64,000 bases of DNA from contig SAXG01000041.1 of the NCBI GenBank assembly GCA_012932865.1, positions 62,001-126,000 of the forward strand, given 5' to 3'. Origin of the DNA: Amylostereum areolatum (Eukaryota > Basidiomycota > Agaricomycetes > Russulales > Stereaceae). The first letter of the stretch is position 1. Each line of letters begins with the position of its first letter. Below are positions 1 to 12,824 of the stretch, piece after piece. Below the pieces are notes generated by a model that was not told where the DNA came from, made no database searches, and worked only from the letters and a program-made list of their open reading frames with translations. Both the position numbers and the translations under genes were made by a program.

Positions 1-2855
1 CGTCCTCGAGGAGCGAACGGGCGAGAACACCGCGCTCCTATGAGTCCTATCCAGCGCGCCCATAACGGCCAACAGCTCTCTTCACACCGCATGTTTCCCA
101 TCAGGCCTTCGCGGACGACTCGCAGGAGATGGCGTGGTTTCATGACACCTGACGATCGAAGGTCTTGGTCCGAGAGGCCTCCGATGCCAGCAACGTCCAT
201 TGGTCTGAAACTCTGGGTCTGGATGGAACCGCCAGCCATCGATCCGGAAAGACGGCGATCGGTGCGAAGCCGTCCAACGTCCTTCCGACAGTCCACCAAG
301 GCCCTATGACCGACTGGGGAGCCACCTTCAACTGTCTTGAGGGGAGGTATCCTACCTGGGCCCTCCACTTTTGCGCTCGATACCGAGACACGCCAACAAT
401 ACCCTGTGAGAGGATGTAACAGGCGTGGTGCCGGTGAGAACGAGGACGATCCCATAAGCCTTCGTCGGCGGACGCAGGTACGTGGTAGCGGAGGGGTGAA
501 TTGAATGGATGGTTGGGTACATGGGTGACGAGGATAACGTTAGAAGTTGAGCCGGAAAAGGGGCGATGAAGGAAGCAAGGAACGAGTTTGGCGCATGGAT
601 GACGAAGACGACGTCGGTGATGGGCAGTTTGTGTGGGGTGATGATAATGACCTGACTTTTGCGGATGTCGAAAACACGGCGCACTTGATGCGAACTAGGA
701 GTGCTGAAGGAGCTCAGGGAAAATCCTCCGTGCAAAATCGGTGCTAAACCCTGCAAAATTAGCTCTTTAGCAGATTTGTCGGTTTAGTGACTTTAGCTAG
801 GTCCCCTGCATATTTAGCACTAACCTCGTGCGAACTCTCAGCAAAATGACCGCAAAATGACCGCTAATAACCTCCTTATATATGCTCTAATTGATCATAT
901 CGCTCTTGCTTATTCGCACAAAAGGAAGTAAGAAGAAATCATCATATCATTGTGGTGGGTAGGTCATAGTACGTAATGTACTAAGTAGCCTACAGTATCT
1001 GCGGGTAGCTGTACATCATCGTGTCACCAAACCCCCTCCCCTATCCACCATACTTCGTCCAGTATGTCACCTCCGTCACCCACGCGATCTTGCGTTGTGC
1101 CACCATACCCGCTCGTTGCTCCAACACCATCCTGCGTGAGATCCCCACTCTACGACTATACCAGCTGTTGCACGTACAGATACTAGGGTACCTATAAATA
1201 AAATGATGAGTGACGGAAAATACGGCACGAAACGGCACTATTTAGTACTCACCAAAGCATCGCTAGCTTATGCTCAAACTTGCACCGAGATTGACCCCCG
1301 CACATGGGCTGTAAGAGTGATGAGAAAAGAAGGATATGAACGGAGTGGAGACATACCACTAGCCCTAGTGACTCCGAAGCTGTGACGCTGTCAACCCTCT
1401 CGCGCGTCGTCCTTGTCAACTGTCAATGGCCCACGCACGGGCCACTGTTACCCTCATCAGCCAACTCGCGCGTAAAGGAATGTTATATGTAATGTGTCGG
1501 GTCACTTGACGGAGTGACGTTGAGGAGAGAGTAAGAAGAGAAAGGTGGCGTCAAGAGACTGCCAGCGGAAGGAAGTGGTGGTTGAAGAAAACGCAAAGTC
1601 GTCGACTCGTCTCGCTGGCAACTCAAGTGAACGGGGGAATTCACACGGTGTAGTCTAGCCAATCACAAGTGCACGGTGCTGTGCGGTGAGCCGTGAGAAC
1701 CTTTCGAGTGAGCAGACGAGAGCGTGAGAACGCTCCCAGAAGCATTTGCGAGCCGTTTGCATGATTTTGTCAGGCCCTGCTAATTTAGCGATTTTTGCAA
1801 GGTATTTGCACGGTAGGGTTTTCCTGATGAGGGAGAGCGACGCGTGGAATACGTTGATGTACGTGAAGGGCAGTAGGTGGATGAGACTGATGGCAGTGCT
1901 CGAACGTCGAAGGGCTGTAACCTGTAAACAAGCATGAAAAAGAAGCCCAGGCGACAAGACGAAACGGCCCACCTATGGAAAGTCTGAAGACCTGACGCAT
2001 TGAGAGCCTGGTGGGATTTTTCCGGTATATCGTCACTAGAGAAAAAAACACACGGGAGACGATAGTCAATGAACGGAAGACTGAGCGAGAAGTTGAGATC
2101 AAACGCACCCGTCGTCAACACATCTTCTCAATATACACGGCCGGTCTTCAGGATTCGCTCCTGGAAAGTTTGCAGGAAAGATTCGAGCGGGTGGGTAGGC
2201 GAGTACATTGCGTTGGGAGGGATGAATATCCTACACGTCCAGTTAGAAGGTGGCGTTGGGACAGTCAAAGCGCCGGGGTTCGATAGAGTATCGGAGGCGA
2301 CGCCAAACACGTGTGAAGGTGGTGGAGACGGCGTCGCGCCACGCAATCTTGAACAGTTATGTCGCCTTCATTGATTCAGAAGACGCAGAAAAAGACAAGA
2401 ATGGGCAGGATTTGGGACATGAGCGTTGTCGATGTCGGATTTGGGGAAACGGAGGATATCCCAAACTGAAAGGCCGCGTTAAAAGGAGTGGGCAGGGACA
2501 CATTTAACGAAGCTCACCAAGTACCGAAACCATGCAAGGAATCTATATCATTGCGCACCCTTCCCGTCCGACTTGGACGGGCTCCGTCTCAGCTTCACAT
2601 CGTGACGCGGGTCCCGTATCTTCACTCCCACTGGTCCATTCTATTTCAGAAAAGTCAGTCCGTCTGCCACGGCGCTGTGGAGGCCAATGCCCAAGAAAAG
2701 TAGATACTCACAATGTCAGGCATCAGGCATCAAATGAGAAACGACCGAGAATGGAAGGGATGAGGTCAGAGCTGAGAGGAGGGCAACAAGAGGTCGAACT
2801 GAGGGTCGAGCGGAGTACACTTTGCACGTGCGGCAAATTCCGGCCGCACTCTGCC
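1..2855. other. Gene-poor stretch with no recognised gene
   Basis: I find no exon chain resembling a known family on either strand. Short open frames overlap in several phases and none carries a motif I recognise. Around 716-900 the DNA is AT-richer and holds repeated TTAGC/GCTAA motifs, plus a near-perfect tandem GCAAAATGACC pair near 843-866, which suggests repeat-derived DNA. The stretch ends at the target-site duplication of the MITE. Confidence 0.5.
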
Positions 2856-3359
2856 AGGACCCCTGAAATTCCCTATAAATGATTCATCTCGGACCACCGA
2901 AAATTTGGGCCTTATGGGAACCTATGTATGGTACTCTCCACCGAAAATGGGCCCCGTAGGGCCGACATGTTGGATCTAAGAACCACTGAAAAGGAACCCG
3001 CCCGTCCGAAGTCCCATCTTCACCACCGAAAATGGTAAGCATCTGAACACGCCGAGGATCTGTCAGTTCCAATCACAAGTATTTTGCATATTTTGCTTCC
3101 CATGGGTCTATGGAAGCAAACTAGGCATGTTATAGCAAGCTTGTGCATAAAATGAGAGTTCTGCTCTGGAAACCTCGACGCCGAAGGCGTGGGAAATTAG
3201 ACTATTTTTAGATATGTATAGTCTAAGAACCACTGAAAACGGCTGACTTGAAAAAATCTATCATGTAAATCACCGAAAATGGCCCAAATTCTGTCCCAGG
3301 GCACCACCGAAAACAGGTCACCCTGGGATGAATGCTCTATAGGGAATTTCAGGGGTCCT
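2856..3359 (+). mobile_element. hAT-type MITE, copy 1 (504 bp)
   Basis: The ends are perfect 22-bp terminal inverted repeats at 2856-2877 and 3338-3359; the left one begins AGGACCCCTGAAATTCCC. An 8-bp target-site duplication ACTCTGCC lies at 2848-2855 and 3360-3367. There is no transposase frame, so the element is non-autonomous. Seven copies of a CCACCGAAAA-like decamer (CCAC[C/T]GAAAA or TCACCGAAAA) lie inside, all on the plus strand, near 2894, 2938, 2983, 3023, 3230, 3270 and 3304. An 8-bp duplication with subterminal repeats is the hallmark of the hAT superfamily. The second copy at 37873-38376 has the same length and differs at only two positions that I can see. Confidence 0.9.
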
Positions 3360-3367
3360 ACTCTGCC

Positions 3368-4131
3368 GCGGCGGCCCTCAGCGGCCACCCTCGAAGTCGG
3401 AGGACTGCACAGATCCTGCTCAGTGCTCTAGATCATATGCACGGACCTCTTCAAGCTCTTCAAGCTTGAAGCTTCAATTACTAGGAAGGAAGTGCTTCTA
3501 CTTAATCGCCGTTTGTCAGATTCCTCTATTCCTTCCGACTCTACCCATTCCGACTCGGGTTCGCGTTTGCGTCTCTTCCCGCAGCTCATCGCATTGCAAA
3601 GGCACGTATCATAAAATAGGTCGCTCGCAGGGAGTTTTCAACCTGTTCAAAACTCCTTCGACTCCGTTGACACACGACGGCGGCGGCACTACTGTCGTGG
3701 TCACCGTCGGCAGGCGAACGACCGTTGCGAAATATCGATCTGTGGCGTGTTCGTCGTGTCCACCGCATCACATCATCATCATGTTCTGCAATGCTGATTT
3801 TTCCCTACAGGCCTCACTGGCACAAAGTTGAGAGAGCATGTGCAATACCATTAGACGATTTTTACGCTAGTTCCCAGGACACCTCGGGGAGTAACAGGCC
3901 TTGATTTTGGACAGCGCTTTACCTATCTTCCGTTACACTCATCCCACTGCTAGTACCTCCATCGCAGGGTCTCACTCCGAGGAGTCCAGTTTTGTTTCAG
4001 CGCCCGGTATTTTTTCCATCATTTTTAGGCAGCCGTGCTCTGCTTTCGTCTTGTTGTGCCTTCTTCGTCCCAGTCTCGGAACTCTTGTCACTTTCTCCCT
4101 TTCTTCCATCATCCTCTCCTCACACACAACG
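3368..4131. other. Intergenic, MITE to MFS gene
   Basis: A palindromic CTTCAAGCTTGAAG low-complexity patch lies near 3446-3476. The rest should hold the promoter and 5' UTR of the MFS gene; no TATA box or operator can be assigned. Confidence 0.35.
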
Positions 4132-6417
4132 ATGTCAGAAAACGAACTCGTCGCCGATAGCACCTCCCATATCACCCCAAGCTCGCAAAGCACGGCCGTT
4201 TCTTTGTTGGCAGCGGATGGCAGCCCGCCACCACGGGACTGGAGGTTTTGGTGTATCATCCTCTCCCTCGCCATTCCCCTCATGCTCACCGCGATCGAAT
4301 TTGTGCGTGGTGTCCCCCCAAAATTTTCGCATGTCGTTAATCTTCTTCCCTAGGGTGCCGTAGGAACCGCTCTTCCTAGAATCGTCAGCGACCTTGACGG
4401 CACGCAGTTTGTTTGGGTGGGATCGGCATACACCCTCGGTGGTTCCGCTTTCCTTCCACTTTGCGGTAGCCTGGCTCAGGTATGCTACTCTCTACGAGGC
4501 TCTCATGCACTGGTTGCTCACGCGCTCACGGCTCTGGATAGGTGTTCGGACGCCGTATCGCGATGCTTGGCGCGCTCTTCCTGTTCGCGTTGGGCAGCGC
4601 TCTGTGTGGCGCCGCACCCAGTTTGAATTTTCTGATCGCGGGACGCAGTATGCGGTCTTTTCATGATTATCTGGACTCGACACTGACTACCGCTCTCGAC
4701 TTCATAGCCGTGCAAGGTCTCGGTTCAGGTGCTATTTCCGCTCTCGTTCAAATTGTCATCTCAGACCTCATTCCCTTACGCGATCGAGGCGCTTTCAACG
4801 GAATCATGGCTTTGTATGTCATTTGAATATGATTATGCTGTCATATACTTCACTGAATGCCTGCACAGGGCATTCGCGTTGGGCGGTGGGATTGCTCCGG
4901 TCATTGGCGGCTCCCTGGCTCAGAGCGGGAATCACTGGTAAGTTACTCACGTAACCGTCTATTCATCCGATTTAACCTTATCTCGTCTCCCTGTGCTGTG
5001 TCAGGCGATGGCTTTTCTGTAGGTCTCATTTTGCCATGATGGTATAGGGAAGTCGCTGACCGCCGGACAGACCTCAATCTTCCAATTTGTGGTCTGGCGG
5101 CCATCCTTGTTGCAATTTTCATGCGCTTGAAGACGCCGAAGGTAGCCCTTTCAGTGCAACTCGCGCGAATGGACTGGATGTAGGATTTCGTATCCGAGAT
5201 ATCAGGCCTCAGGGTTTGCGCACTGACTTCGGTTGTTCGTATAGTGGAAACTTCCTTATCATATCGTCGACGACGGCGGTCGTTATTGCTCTCACCTTTG
5301 GCGGCCTCCAGTTCCCATGGAGATCTGCCAACGTACTTGTTCCCCTCATTCTTGGCCTCCTCGGCTTGTGCGCTTTCTTGATCTACGAAATTATGATCGC
5401 TGTGAACCCCATCGTACGTTCACCTGCCAATTATCGTTGATGCTGCACACCGCGCTAATGCCACTGCCGCAGATTCCTATAAACGTCATCGTGACTGATC
5501 GCACCACGCTCAGCGGCTACACCCAGAATTTCTTCAACTCAACAATACTCGCTACCATGATTTGTGCGTGTTCCTCGCTCTTCCCACTAACGTTGGGCCC
5601 TCATCTCCGCACGTAGACTGGCTCCCAGTGTATTTCCAGGCTTGCAAGGAAGCGAGCCCAATCGCGTCCGGAGTCGATGTGTTCGGCCTGTCGTACACGA
5701 TTAGTCCTTTCGCCATCATCGCCGGGGCGGTCGTGCAGAAGCTGGGCAAGTACCGGCCTCCGCTCTGGTTTGGGTGGGCGCTCACGATCATCGATGTCGC
5801 GCTCTTCACGACGCTCGATGCGGACACCTCCCGTGGCGCGGCGTCTGGGTACGAAATCCTCGCCGGGTGCGGGATCGGGGTCGTATATGTGTGCGCGTAC
5901 TTCCCCGTGCTTTCGCCCATCCCAGCCAACAAAAATACGCCTGCGCTCGTGTTTTACACGTTCCTCCGAAACTTCTCCCTCGTGCGTTTCTCTCTCTATC
6001 TTTATTCTCCAGAAATCACGCTCCTCTGACTGAATCTCTGTATCCGCTGCACAGATCTGGGGAGTAACCCTCGGAGGTGCGATTCTCCAGAACGAGCTCG
6101 ACAAACGCCTCCCGCAGGAGTTCCTCGCGAGTCTGCCCCGTTCACGCGGAAGCCAGCTCGCGTTTGCGGCGATCCCCCTCATCAAGGGTCTGAACGAGCC
6201 GCTGAAAACGGAGGTGCGCGCGGCCTTCGCGGGTGCGCTGAAGGTCGTGTGGGAGGCCCTTGCGGGTATCGCCGCCGCCGGCTTAGTCGTCAGCTTCGCG
6301 ATGAAGCACTTCCCGCTGCACACCTACGTCGATTCGGAATGGGGGCGTGCGGATACGCAAGGGGAATCGAAGTCGGTGGAGCTTGCTCCCAGCGGCGACA
6401 GGGAGGCGTCGGTTTAG
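4132..6417 (+). CDS. MFS transporter, DHA2-like (14-TM drug/H+ antiporter type)
   Basis: This is a plasma- or vacuolar-membrane proton-coupled exporter of the major facilitator superfamily; the substrate is unknown. The start MSENELVADS precedes a cytosolic Ser/Thr-rich tail and the first helix (IILSLAIPLMLTAIEF). Exon 1 ends at 4302. Joining about ten exons gives an uninterrupted protein with family hallmarks: ALPRIVSDLDG after TM1, GSAYTLGGSAFLPLCGSLAQ, VFGRRIAMLGALFLF (the GRR loop), VQGLGSGAISALVQIVISDL, RDRGAFNGIMAL, GGGIAPVIGGSLAQ and RWLFYLNLPICGLA. The last is characteristic of DHA2 and azole/siderophore-type MFS proteins. A long C-terminal half with further helices ends in SDREASV and a TAG stop. 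All splice sites used are GT..AG and I see no disabling change. It is isolated, with no cluster partner beside it. Confidence 0.88.
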
Positions 6418-7160
6418 GTGGCGGTCTTGATGGCGGTGTGCGAACGGATCCGGAGGACCCTCCGAGTCATTCCTCAGCGATCATATCACACAACGGTGTC
6501 CATCCGCACCTATATGACAAGTGAAATTCGAGCTTAGCAGCATCCGGGCAGTTCACGAAGGACTCAAAAGTCGGTACAACAGTGCAAGCACGAGCCGGAA
6601 AAGGTGGTGAAGAAGAAACATACGTGTTGCTCGATGCTCCCGTGCACGCGCCGCACGACATCGCCGTCACCGCGGCGACGGGATTTACGGGACTGGACTT
6701 GAAGCTTGAAGCTTGAGGCCTTGAGGCCTTGAAGGATGCGGGGCCCAAGTACATACAGTCCGCGTCACACGCCAGAAGCCAAAAACCTCGCCGAACGCGT
6801 TGACCCGTCACCCACACAGAAGTCCGAGGTCGACGTTTCCGAGAGTGTGCATGTGGCGTATGACGCCAGATATGACCCTGACAAACTCACGGCCACAGGG
6901 TGACTGAAGAGAACGATGATCGAACATCGGGATAGCAACTGAATGAACGGGTCGGGAGGAAACGGTCCCATCCGATACCCTTGGTGGCGCCAGCGTTTGG
7001 TAGAAATCAAGCTGCCTCGGCATGGTGCAGTGCTGACTAGCTTCCAACGCCTGTACTGTTAGAACGAAATCGTGACGAGACAATAAGCACATATGCATCG
7101 CATCCTACATAATTTAAATAAACAAACACGCCAGCCCGTTATTCTCATTCTCATGAATCA
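6418..7160. other. Convergent intergenic stretch with AAGCTT-type low-complexity DNA
   Basis: This is the 3' flank of two convergent genes. At 6700-6736 there is a run of GAAGCTTGAAG and GAGGCCTTGAGGCC units. No coding signal is seen. Confidence 0.4.
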
Positions 7161-9242
7161 TCACGCAATATTCATGGTGACCGACTTTCGCGACGAGTGT
7201 GAGATGTCATCCCGCATGTCGAAATCACCCACGTTGTACTCCACCTGGCGATCCACGACGACCTCGAGCCCCTGGCCATGCCACATGAGTGTGAGCGGCG
7301 CGTACGCAGCCGAAGAAACGCGATCGGGACGCACCCTCGAGCCGTCGATGTCCATGACCGGAGGCTTGGAGACCGAGTGGGAAGGCGTGTCGGAGGACTG
7401 GGTCGGCATCATCGTCGTGTGCGGCCGTTCGCTGACGTGCACACCCGTAAATCCGTTGGCACGGGTCATAACAATGTCCATGGGACGCGGGTAGTTGTAG
7501 TGGTGTCGGAACCAGTTTCGTAAGTTCAGGCTGGTCGGGAGCGCGCGTGTGAGAATCCACGAGAAGAGCACGCAGAGGGAGAAAGCAACGCACGTAGCGA
7601 GGACAGAGTTCGAGTAGACTGTGGAAGAGTCAGGATGGGTATATGCTGCTACGGGATAAGTACACGTACACTTGGCGATGGTGAAGTAGATCCCGAGGTA
7701 CACGAAATTATGCGACATCGAGAGCCACTGTACCCAGAAATTCCACCTCAATAATCGCTCGAAATTTCTGACGACACAAGATACGCACGCATACGATGGA
7801 AGCAATAACGACGGCGCTATGTGCCGAAGGATGATGAGAAAACAGTCAAGGAGAACGAGTGCAGTACACACCAAGTCAATAGACCGTCGTTGATGGTATA
7901 CACAACAACGGAATCAACAACTTCCTGGGTCCTTATGCTCCAGTTAAGCTCATTCTACAAGAGGTACGGAAGAAAGCGGAAGGAACGCACTGCGAGTACC
8001 CCTGCTTCAGGTTTCGTAGGTAGTAGTACCTCGCGACGGATACGAGAACATCGGTGATAGCGGAGAGGAATAGGCCGGACGTGAACAGAATCTGAATGAC
8101 TCGAGTTAGCCACAAGCCACAATGACACAGCATAGAGACAGAGCGCGCACCTTGAACTTAGAAGCGAACTCCGGAAAGGTACCAGTCTTGAACCTGTGAG
8201 CTGTAAGCATTCGAGAGATGCGCTTATAACGACGACCACGTACATCTCTACGGTCGTCGCTGACGGTGTTTACGAGAGTTAGTAGATGATCCGATCGATT
8301 TTTAAAGCTGATAAACGGACTGAATGCGAGTCCTGTGGATATCATAGAAGATCAGAGTGGAACGATGAGAAAGAGGTGACAATCTTACCAACTCGGGCAA
8401 CGGACAAAAGCGCCTGGGCGAGCGCCGGTAAGCGCGAGGGAGTCATAGAAGGTGAATCGGGACGTACAATAGGACCCGTTATCCACCAATTGTGTTTGCT
8501 CACTAGGCAGGAATTTTAACCTCGCCAACGGGCCAAGGGCCTAGGACGAGCGGGCTTACGCTTGTATATCCGCCATCCATAGAAACTAGAATCGTCACGG
8601 GGTAAGTCCGATCTTTCAGTACGTCCTGAGGGAAAGAGAAGTGTGCGCACGTATTTACGCTGAGCGTGATTATAGCGGTCATTGACACCGTCATCTGCAA
8701 CGCCAAAAGGTCAGACTGAATTTCGAGTGCGAGCATCACGAAGTGCTCACTGCTATAGTCCTGTTTCAATGAAATGTCAACACCAGACGATGATGGGGAC
8801 CGGACAAAAGGCGACGAACGGGAAGATGCGCCGGGCGATGAGGGGATCGGCGAAGTTGACGATCGTGTAGTCCCATACAGATGTACACACGAGTACCGTA
8901 TGGACAGCGTCCGTGATCCTGGACAGCATCGTAAACCATCATCCTAGGCGAACGTCCCAGGATACATACCATATCCACCCGACCTATCGGGAAGAGATCA
9001 GACCAGCTCGAGGACATGGATGGACGGATAATTACCAAGACCTTGTAGCGCGTTGCGTCCGAAGGGAAAATGTGGAAATATAAAAATGTTTGAAAGCCGA
9101 CGAGCGCGGAAAGTCTGGATGAAAAGAGGGTCAGATCCAACCAGTCGTTCGAATGGCTGAGGGCGTCGAGATGGACGCACCCAACTGCGGCCATGCATCC
9201 TGCCAAAGCAGCCCCGAGCGTTGAGCGTACTTCTGCGGACAT
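7161..9242 (-). CDS. DUF6534 multi-transmembrane protein
   Basis: This is a predicted seven-helix integral membrane protein of the fungal DUF6534 family, of unknown biochemical role. Exons on the minus strand join in frame as follows: STLGAALAGCMAAVG, then LSALVGFQTFLYFHIFPSD and ATRYKVLV, VGWIWITDAVHTVLVCTSVW, DYTIVNFADPLIARRIFP, VSMTAIITLSVNT, SKHNWWITGPI, LLSVARV, ILFTSGLFLSAITDVLVSVA with RYYYLRNLKQG, then VVVYTINDGLLT, SMSHNFVYLGIYFTIAK and VYSNSVLATLNLRNWF. The last blocks are the DUF6534 core, with the near-invariant IYF..AK.YSNS.LA.LN pattern. A polar cytosolic tail ends at 7161. About ten short introns are needed. The joint after RRIFP is the one I could not resolve, and the first ATG (9242) is the simplest choice. 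No stop or frameshift was found in the conserved blocks. Confidence 0.75.
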
Positions 9243-9599
9243 GAATAAGAAAAAGCGCCTAAAATGTACAGAAATCAAGAGTAGCACGGCTCGCATGTGG
9301 GGGAGGCGGACAGGAGACACGACTAACACTCGACGGCCTATAAGCCAACGACAATCCCACCCATTCGCAACAATCAGCGGAGGCCTTCCGCGAGATAGGA
9401 GCGAGCGCCTCCATGCCGTCTCGCCCGCCGACTCCACAACGGTACATCAAGCAGAAGAGAAGTGTCATACAGGTTAGAAGGGGATACCTTTATGGCATCT
9501 TGATTGGAGAGTGAATGGGTACAGGTTGAGGAAGGCACGCCTCGAGCTGGACGAGCAGTACTATTGAATAGAGTCTGGCGGTGTACAACGTGGAAACTC

Positions 9600-10796
9600 G
9601 CCTGGGTTAGTCACGAAACAAGTGCATCTTTCCCATAGTTATTCTCTGTGATGTAGAAAAATGAAGCCTGTCCGTCCACCGAGGGATCCGGGTATCTTCA
9701 AACTAGGGGCAAATTGACAGCCGTGTCGTAATCGTCGACATATTTCGGTCGGCATTGATGCTACGGCCATGCACGCATGGTAGTCCAAGCTCGGCATAGG
9801 ACAGATTTCGTCGGAGGTCCACGCGAGAGCATGTGGGCAGGCGAGAAAAGACACTGTCTGGGAAACGATTGTCAGAGTTTATTCGTCTAACAGCGGTAAA
9901 GACAAGGTGCACGAAGAACGATGTAGCCACGTTTTGGCTCGGGGGATATCAGCCGAGATGCACTGCAAACAGTCTTGAAGGTGTTCACCCGTGGTCTCCG
10001 CTCCCAGTGTGGAAATGTATCTGAGGCACCGCGGGTACGATGGGACACAATGTATGGGTCGGATGCCGTCACCCGTGATACAGAAGCGCAATCGTTTCGT
10101 GGTTCGAGGGGTTCGCACTGTTTCACCGTTGACGTGGATATCGGGCTGTCCTATTGTCGCGTCGTGTGAAGAGGCTGGCACATTAAACTCTAAGCATGGT
10201 CGCGAGGACAGTGGATTAATCGAATTTATTTTCCTGCGTTGTTACGCATCAGAAATGGACAGACATACCGGTGTGGCTGATCATCGTAAGACATAGGGGG
10301 AGCTGGGAACTTCACAGGCGGAGATGGTTCGGCGCGCCTACACTGCGGTTCATGGGACAGCTCGTTGGTGATCGAATCAAACACGAATCGCAGAAAGTGG
10401 ACGCGATCTCTCATGGTCTCGGGCGCAGACTCGAGGGGATAGGATTGTTTGGCGAATACAGTCGCTCATGTTGTAGTGCGGCTGCACCGCACGCCGTCTT
10501 TGTGGCTGTCTCCACCACGCGATGCCGAGAAAGGAATCTGGATGTCCAACTGTCACTGAACGATCGCATAACTCTGCTGTCAGTATCCACGTCATGATAG
10601 GCTACACGGGACGAAACAGCTCTGAGGGAAGAGCACTGTTCAACGAACGGGAGAGGAATGCTTACCAGCGCTACTCGGGAGGGGCCGCGACGCATACATA
10701 CGTATAGAATTGAATTGTGGCGGGAGCAGTCGCCCGCTTCTCTGCACCGCGCATCTTGATTTCTGGAACTCCATCAGATTGTGGGGTATTGTCCAT
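9600..10796 (-). pseudogene. Possible F-box-like gene, degraded or unresolved
   Basis: A plausible start is at 10796 (MDNTPQSDGVPEIK), with an exon running to a GTATGT donor. After a ..GAACAG acceptor it continues TALPSELFRPV, which resembles the LPxEL opening of an F-box. The frame then meets TAG, and the next coherent text is shifted by one base. Further down, open frames in different phases can be followed to about 9600, but I cannot connect them. Agaricomycete F-box-like genes often decay this way. It could also be an intact gene whose introns I have misjudged, or not a gene. Confidence 0.25.
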
Positions 10797-11349
10797 CGTT
10801 CAACATCAAGAATCGACGGTATTGGATCCCAGCGTGGCCGGCGAGTCCGACGGCGTGCGTAGACGAACGCTTTTCAACACTGAAAATCCTTCGCACGAGT
10901 TAGTCACAAATCCCCCAGATCAGATCACCAGACGTTCTTTCTTCCCCCACATACCGTGATAAGAGGAGCCCCGCGTTCTGAAATAAAGACCTTCAGACTT
11001 CAGATCTTCAGACTCGGAGTCAAAAACGGAAAGAAGGTCGTATCAAAGCTAGATGGAGGGTATCGGAATGAGAGTCGGACGCGAACGGGGGGTGTCGGAG
11101 CATCACGTGCGCCGCCTGTTCCCGAGCGGGGTTCTAAATCCGCATATCGGCGCCGGGCGGCTTGAAACTTCGCCCAAAGTCGCAACAGAGTCTGCCGAGG
11201 CTTTGACTTGTACCACCACCACAGACCACCGCCGAGGGCAGCGATCCCGCTCCGAGCTGATCCAATGTCCTCCGTATACAAAAGCGCGCCGAAGATGGCT
11301 GGGGAAACGCATCGCCTTCGCCTGGCTTTGTTCTCTACTCGAGATCGAC

Positions 11350-12824
11350 ATGCCTTCGCTTCTTCACCCCCACTCTCGTAACGCGGGCTTCACCATCGTC
11401 GTCGACCACGAGCGACTTCTCCTCAAAGGCTCAGGATCCGAAGCAGAGTCGACGACGCTTTCTGGTCAAGTCGTCCTGAATCTCACCGAGCAGACCTCCT
11501 TCAAGGACATCTCGCTCAACTTCCGCGGACGCGCCGTCGTCCCTGGCCCGGCCATGGAGGAAGACTCGTGAGTTCCCCGTCTTTGGACTTCGATCATAGC
11601 GCTGACTTGGTCGAAAGCGCCTCCGACCTGTCGTACACTGTCTGCTCGCACGACTGGTTCTTCCACAAAAAGTGCACCCTCGACCCCGGCCGACACGTCT
11701 TCCCCTTCTCCCTCTGCGTCGGCAGCACCCTCCCCTCCAGCCTCGAAACCGAAGCCCCCCGACGCTCCTCTGTCTCGTACCGTCTGCGCGCCGTCGCGAC
11801 CCGCTGCGGCATTGGACACAACTACCACGCCCAAGTCCCCGTCTTCATCGTCCGCTCCTTCCCCTCGGACGCCCTCGACTACCAGCAGACCCTCGAGTGC
11901 GAGTCCACCGTCCCCGGCAAGCTCATGTACTCCCTCTCCATCCCCCACAAAGCCTGGGCCGCCGGCGACACCCTCTCCGCCCTCGCAAAATTCTCCCCCA
12001 TGGCCAAGGGCGTCGCCGTCGCCTCCGTCACCACCCTCGTCACCGAGACCGTCAAGGTCTACTCGCGCATGGGCTGGCAGGAGCGCACCCGCACCGTCGT
12101 CAGCACCGCCCAGCACATGGACGAGAAGCCCGACCGGGAGCCCCATCCTTCCCATCGCCACCGCCTCTTCTCCCACCGGTCGCCCCACCCACAGCCCCCC
12201 GTCGCCGGCCCCTCCACCTGCGTCCCGACGGACGTCGCGCCCTCGGACACGGACGTCGTCGCCCTGCTGCACGTCCCCCTCCCGGAAACCCTCACGCCGA
12301 CGCACGCCGTCCAGCCCGTCCTCGTCGGCCACCGCATCCACTGGCGCGTCGCCCTCACGGACGGCACCCAGCTGCGCTGCGCGCTGCCCCTGCACGTCCT
12401 CGACGCCCGCCTCCTCGACGAGGCCCGCGCCGCGACGCGCACCACGCGCCGGCTCTTCCTCGGCCTGGCCGCGCGCGGGCCGCGCGAGGACGACGACGAC
12501 GGGCGGGCGCTGCCCAGCTACGCCGCGCACGTCCGCGATCGCGTCGCCGACGCCGACGTGCCCGACTCGGCCGCGGTCCGCGTGCCTAATCCGTGGACGA
12601 GCCCCCGCGTGCCCGCGCCGCAGGACCCACCGCAAACGCCGCCGCCCGTCGGCCGTCCGTGGCTCCACCGCGAGCGCACGGCGTCCATGCCGCCGCCGCC
12701 GCCGCCGCCGCCCTCCTTCCAGGCGTCCCTCGCCGCGCTGTCGCAGGTTCCGCGGTACGAGGTCGCGGCCAAGGCATGCGTGCCCCCGCTCGAGGGCATG
12801 TTCGCCCTTCCCAGTTACGCGTGA
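11350..12824 (+). CDS. Alpha-arrestin-like endocytic adaptor with LPxY motifs
   Basis: This is a cytosolic arrestin-fold protein expected to link plasma-membrane transporters to a Nedd4/Rsp5-type ubiquitin ligase. There are two exons, 11350-11567 and 11618-12824, with a 50-nt GTGAGT..AAAG intron, giving 474 residues. The N-terminal arrestin strands are visible (GFTIVVDHERLLLKG, SGQVVLNLTEQTSFKDISLN, FRGRA). The middle domain includes SHDWFFHK, FPFSLCVG and a SVSYRLRAVATR strand. The C-arrestin domain includes LMYSLSIPHKAWAAGDTLSA. Two LPxY motifs occur, LPSYAAHVRDRVA and the extreme C-terminal LPSYA; LPxY and PPxY bind Rsp5 WW domains, and the following HxxDR fits alpha-arrestins. A run of eight prolines and other Pro-rich linkers follow. 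Exon 2 is extremely GC-rich, so it carries long antisense open frames. Confidence 0.85.

Noticed and set aside
11466..12668. 400-codon minus-strand open frame
   Set aside because: Antisense shadow of the very GC-rich arrestin exon; composition (Gly/Asp/Glu/Val runs) without motifs.
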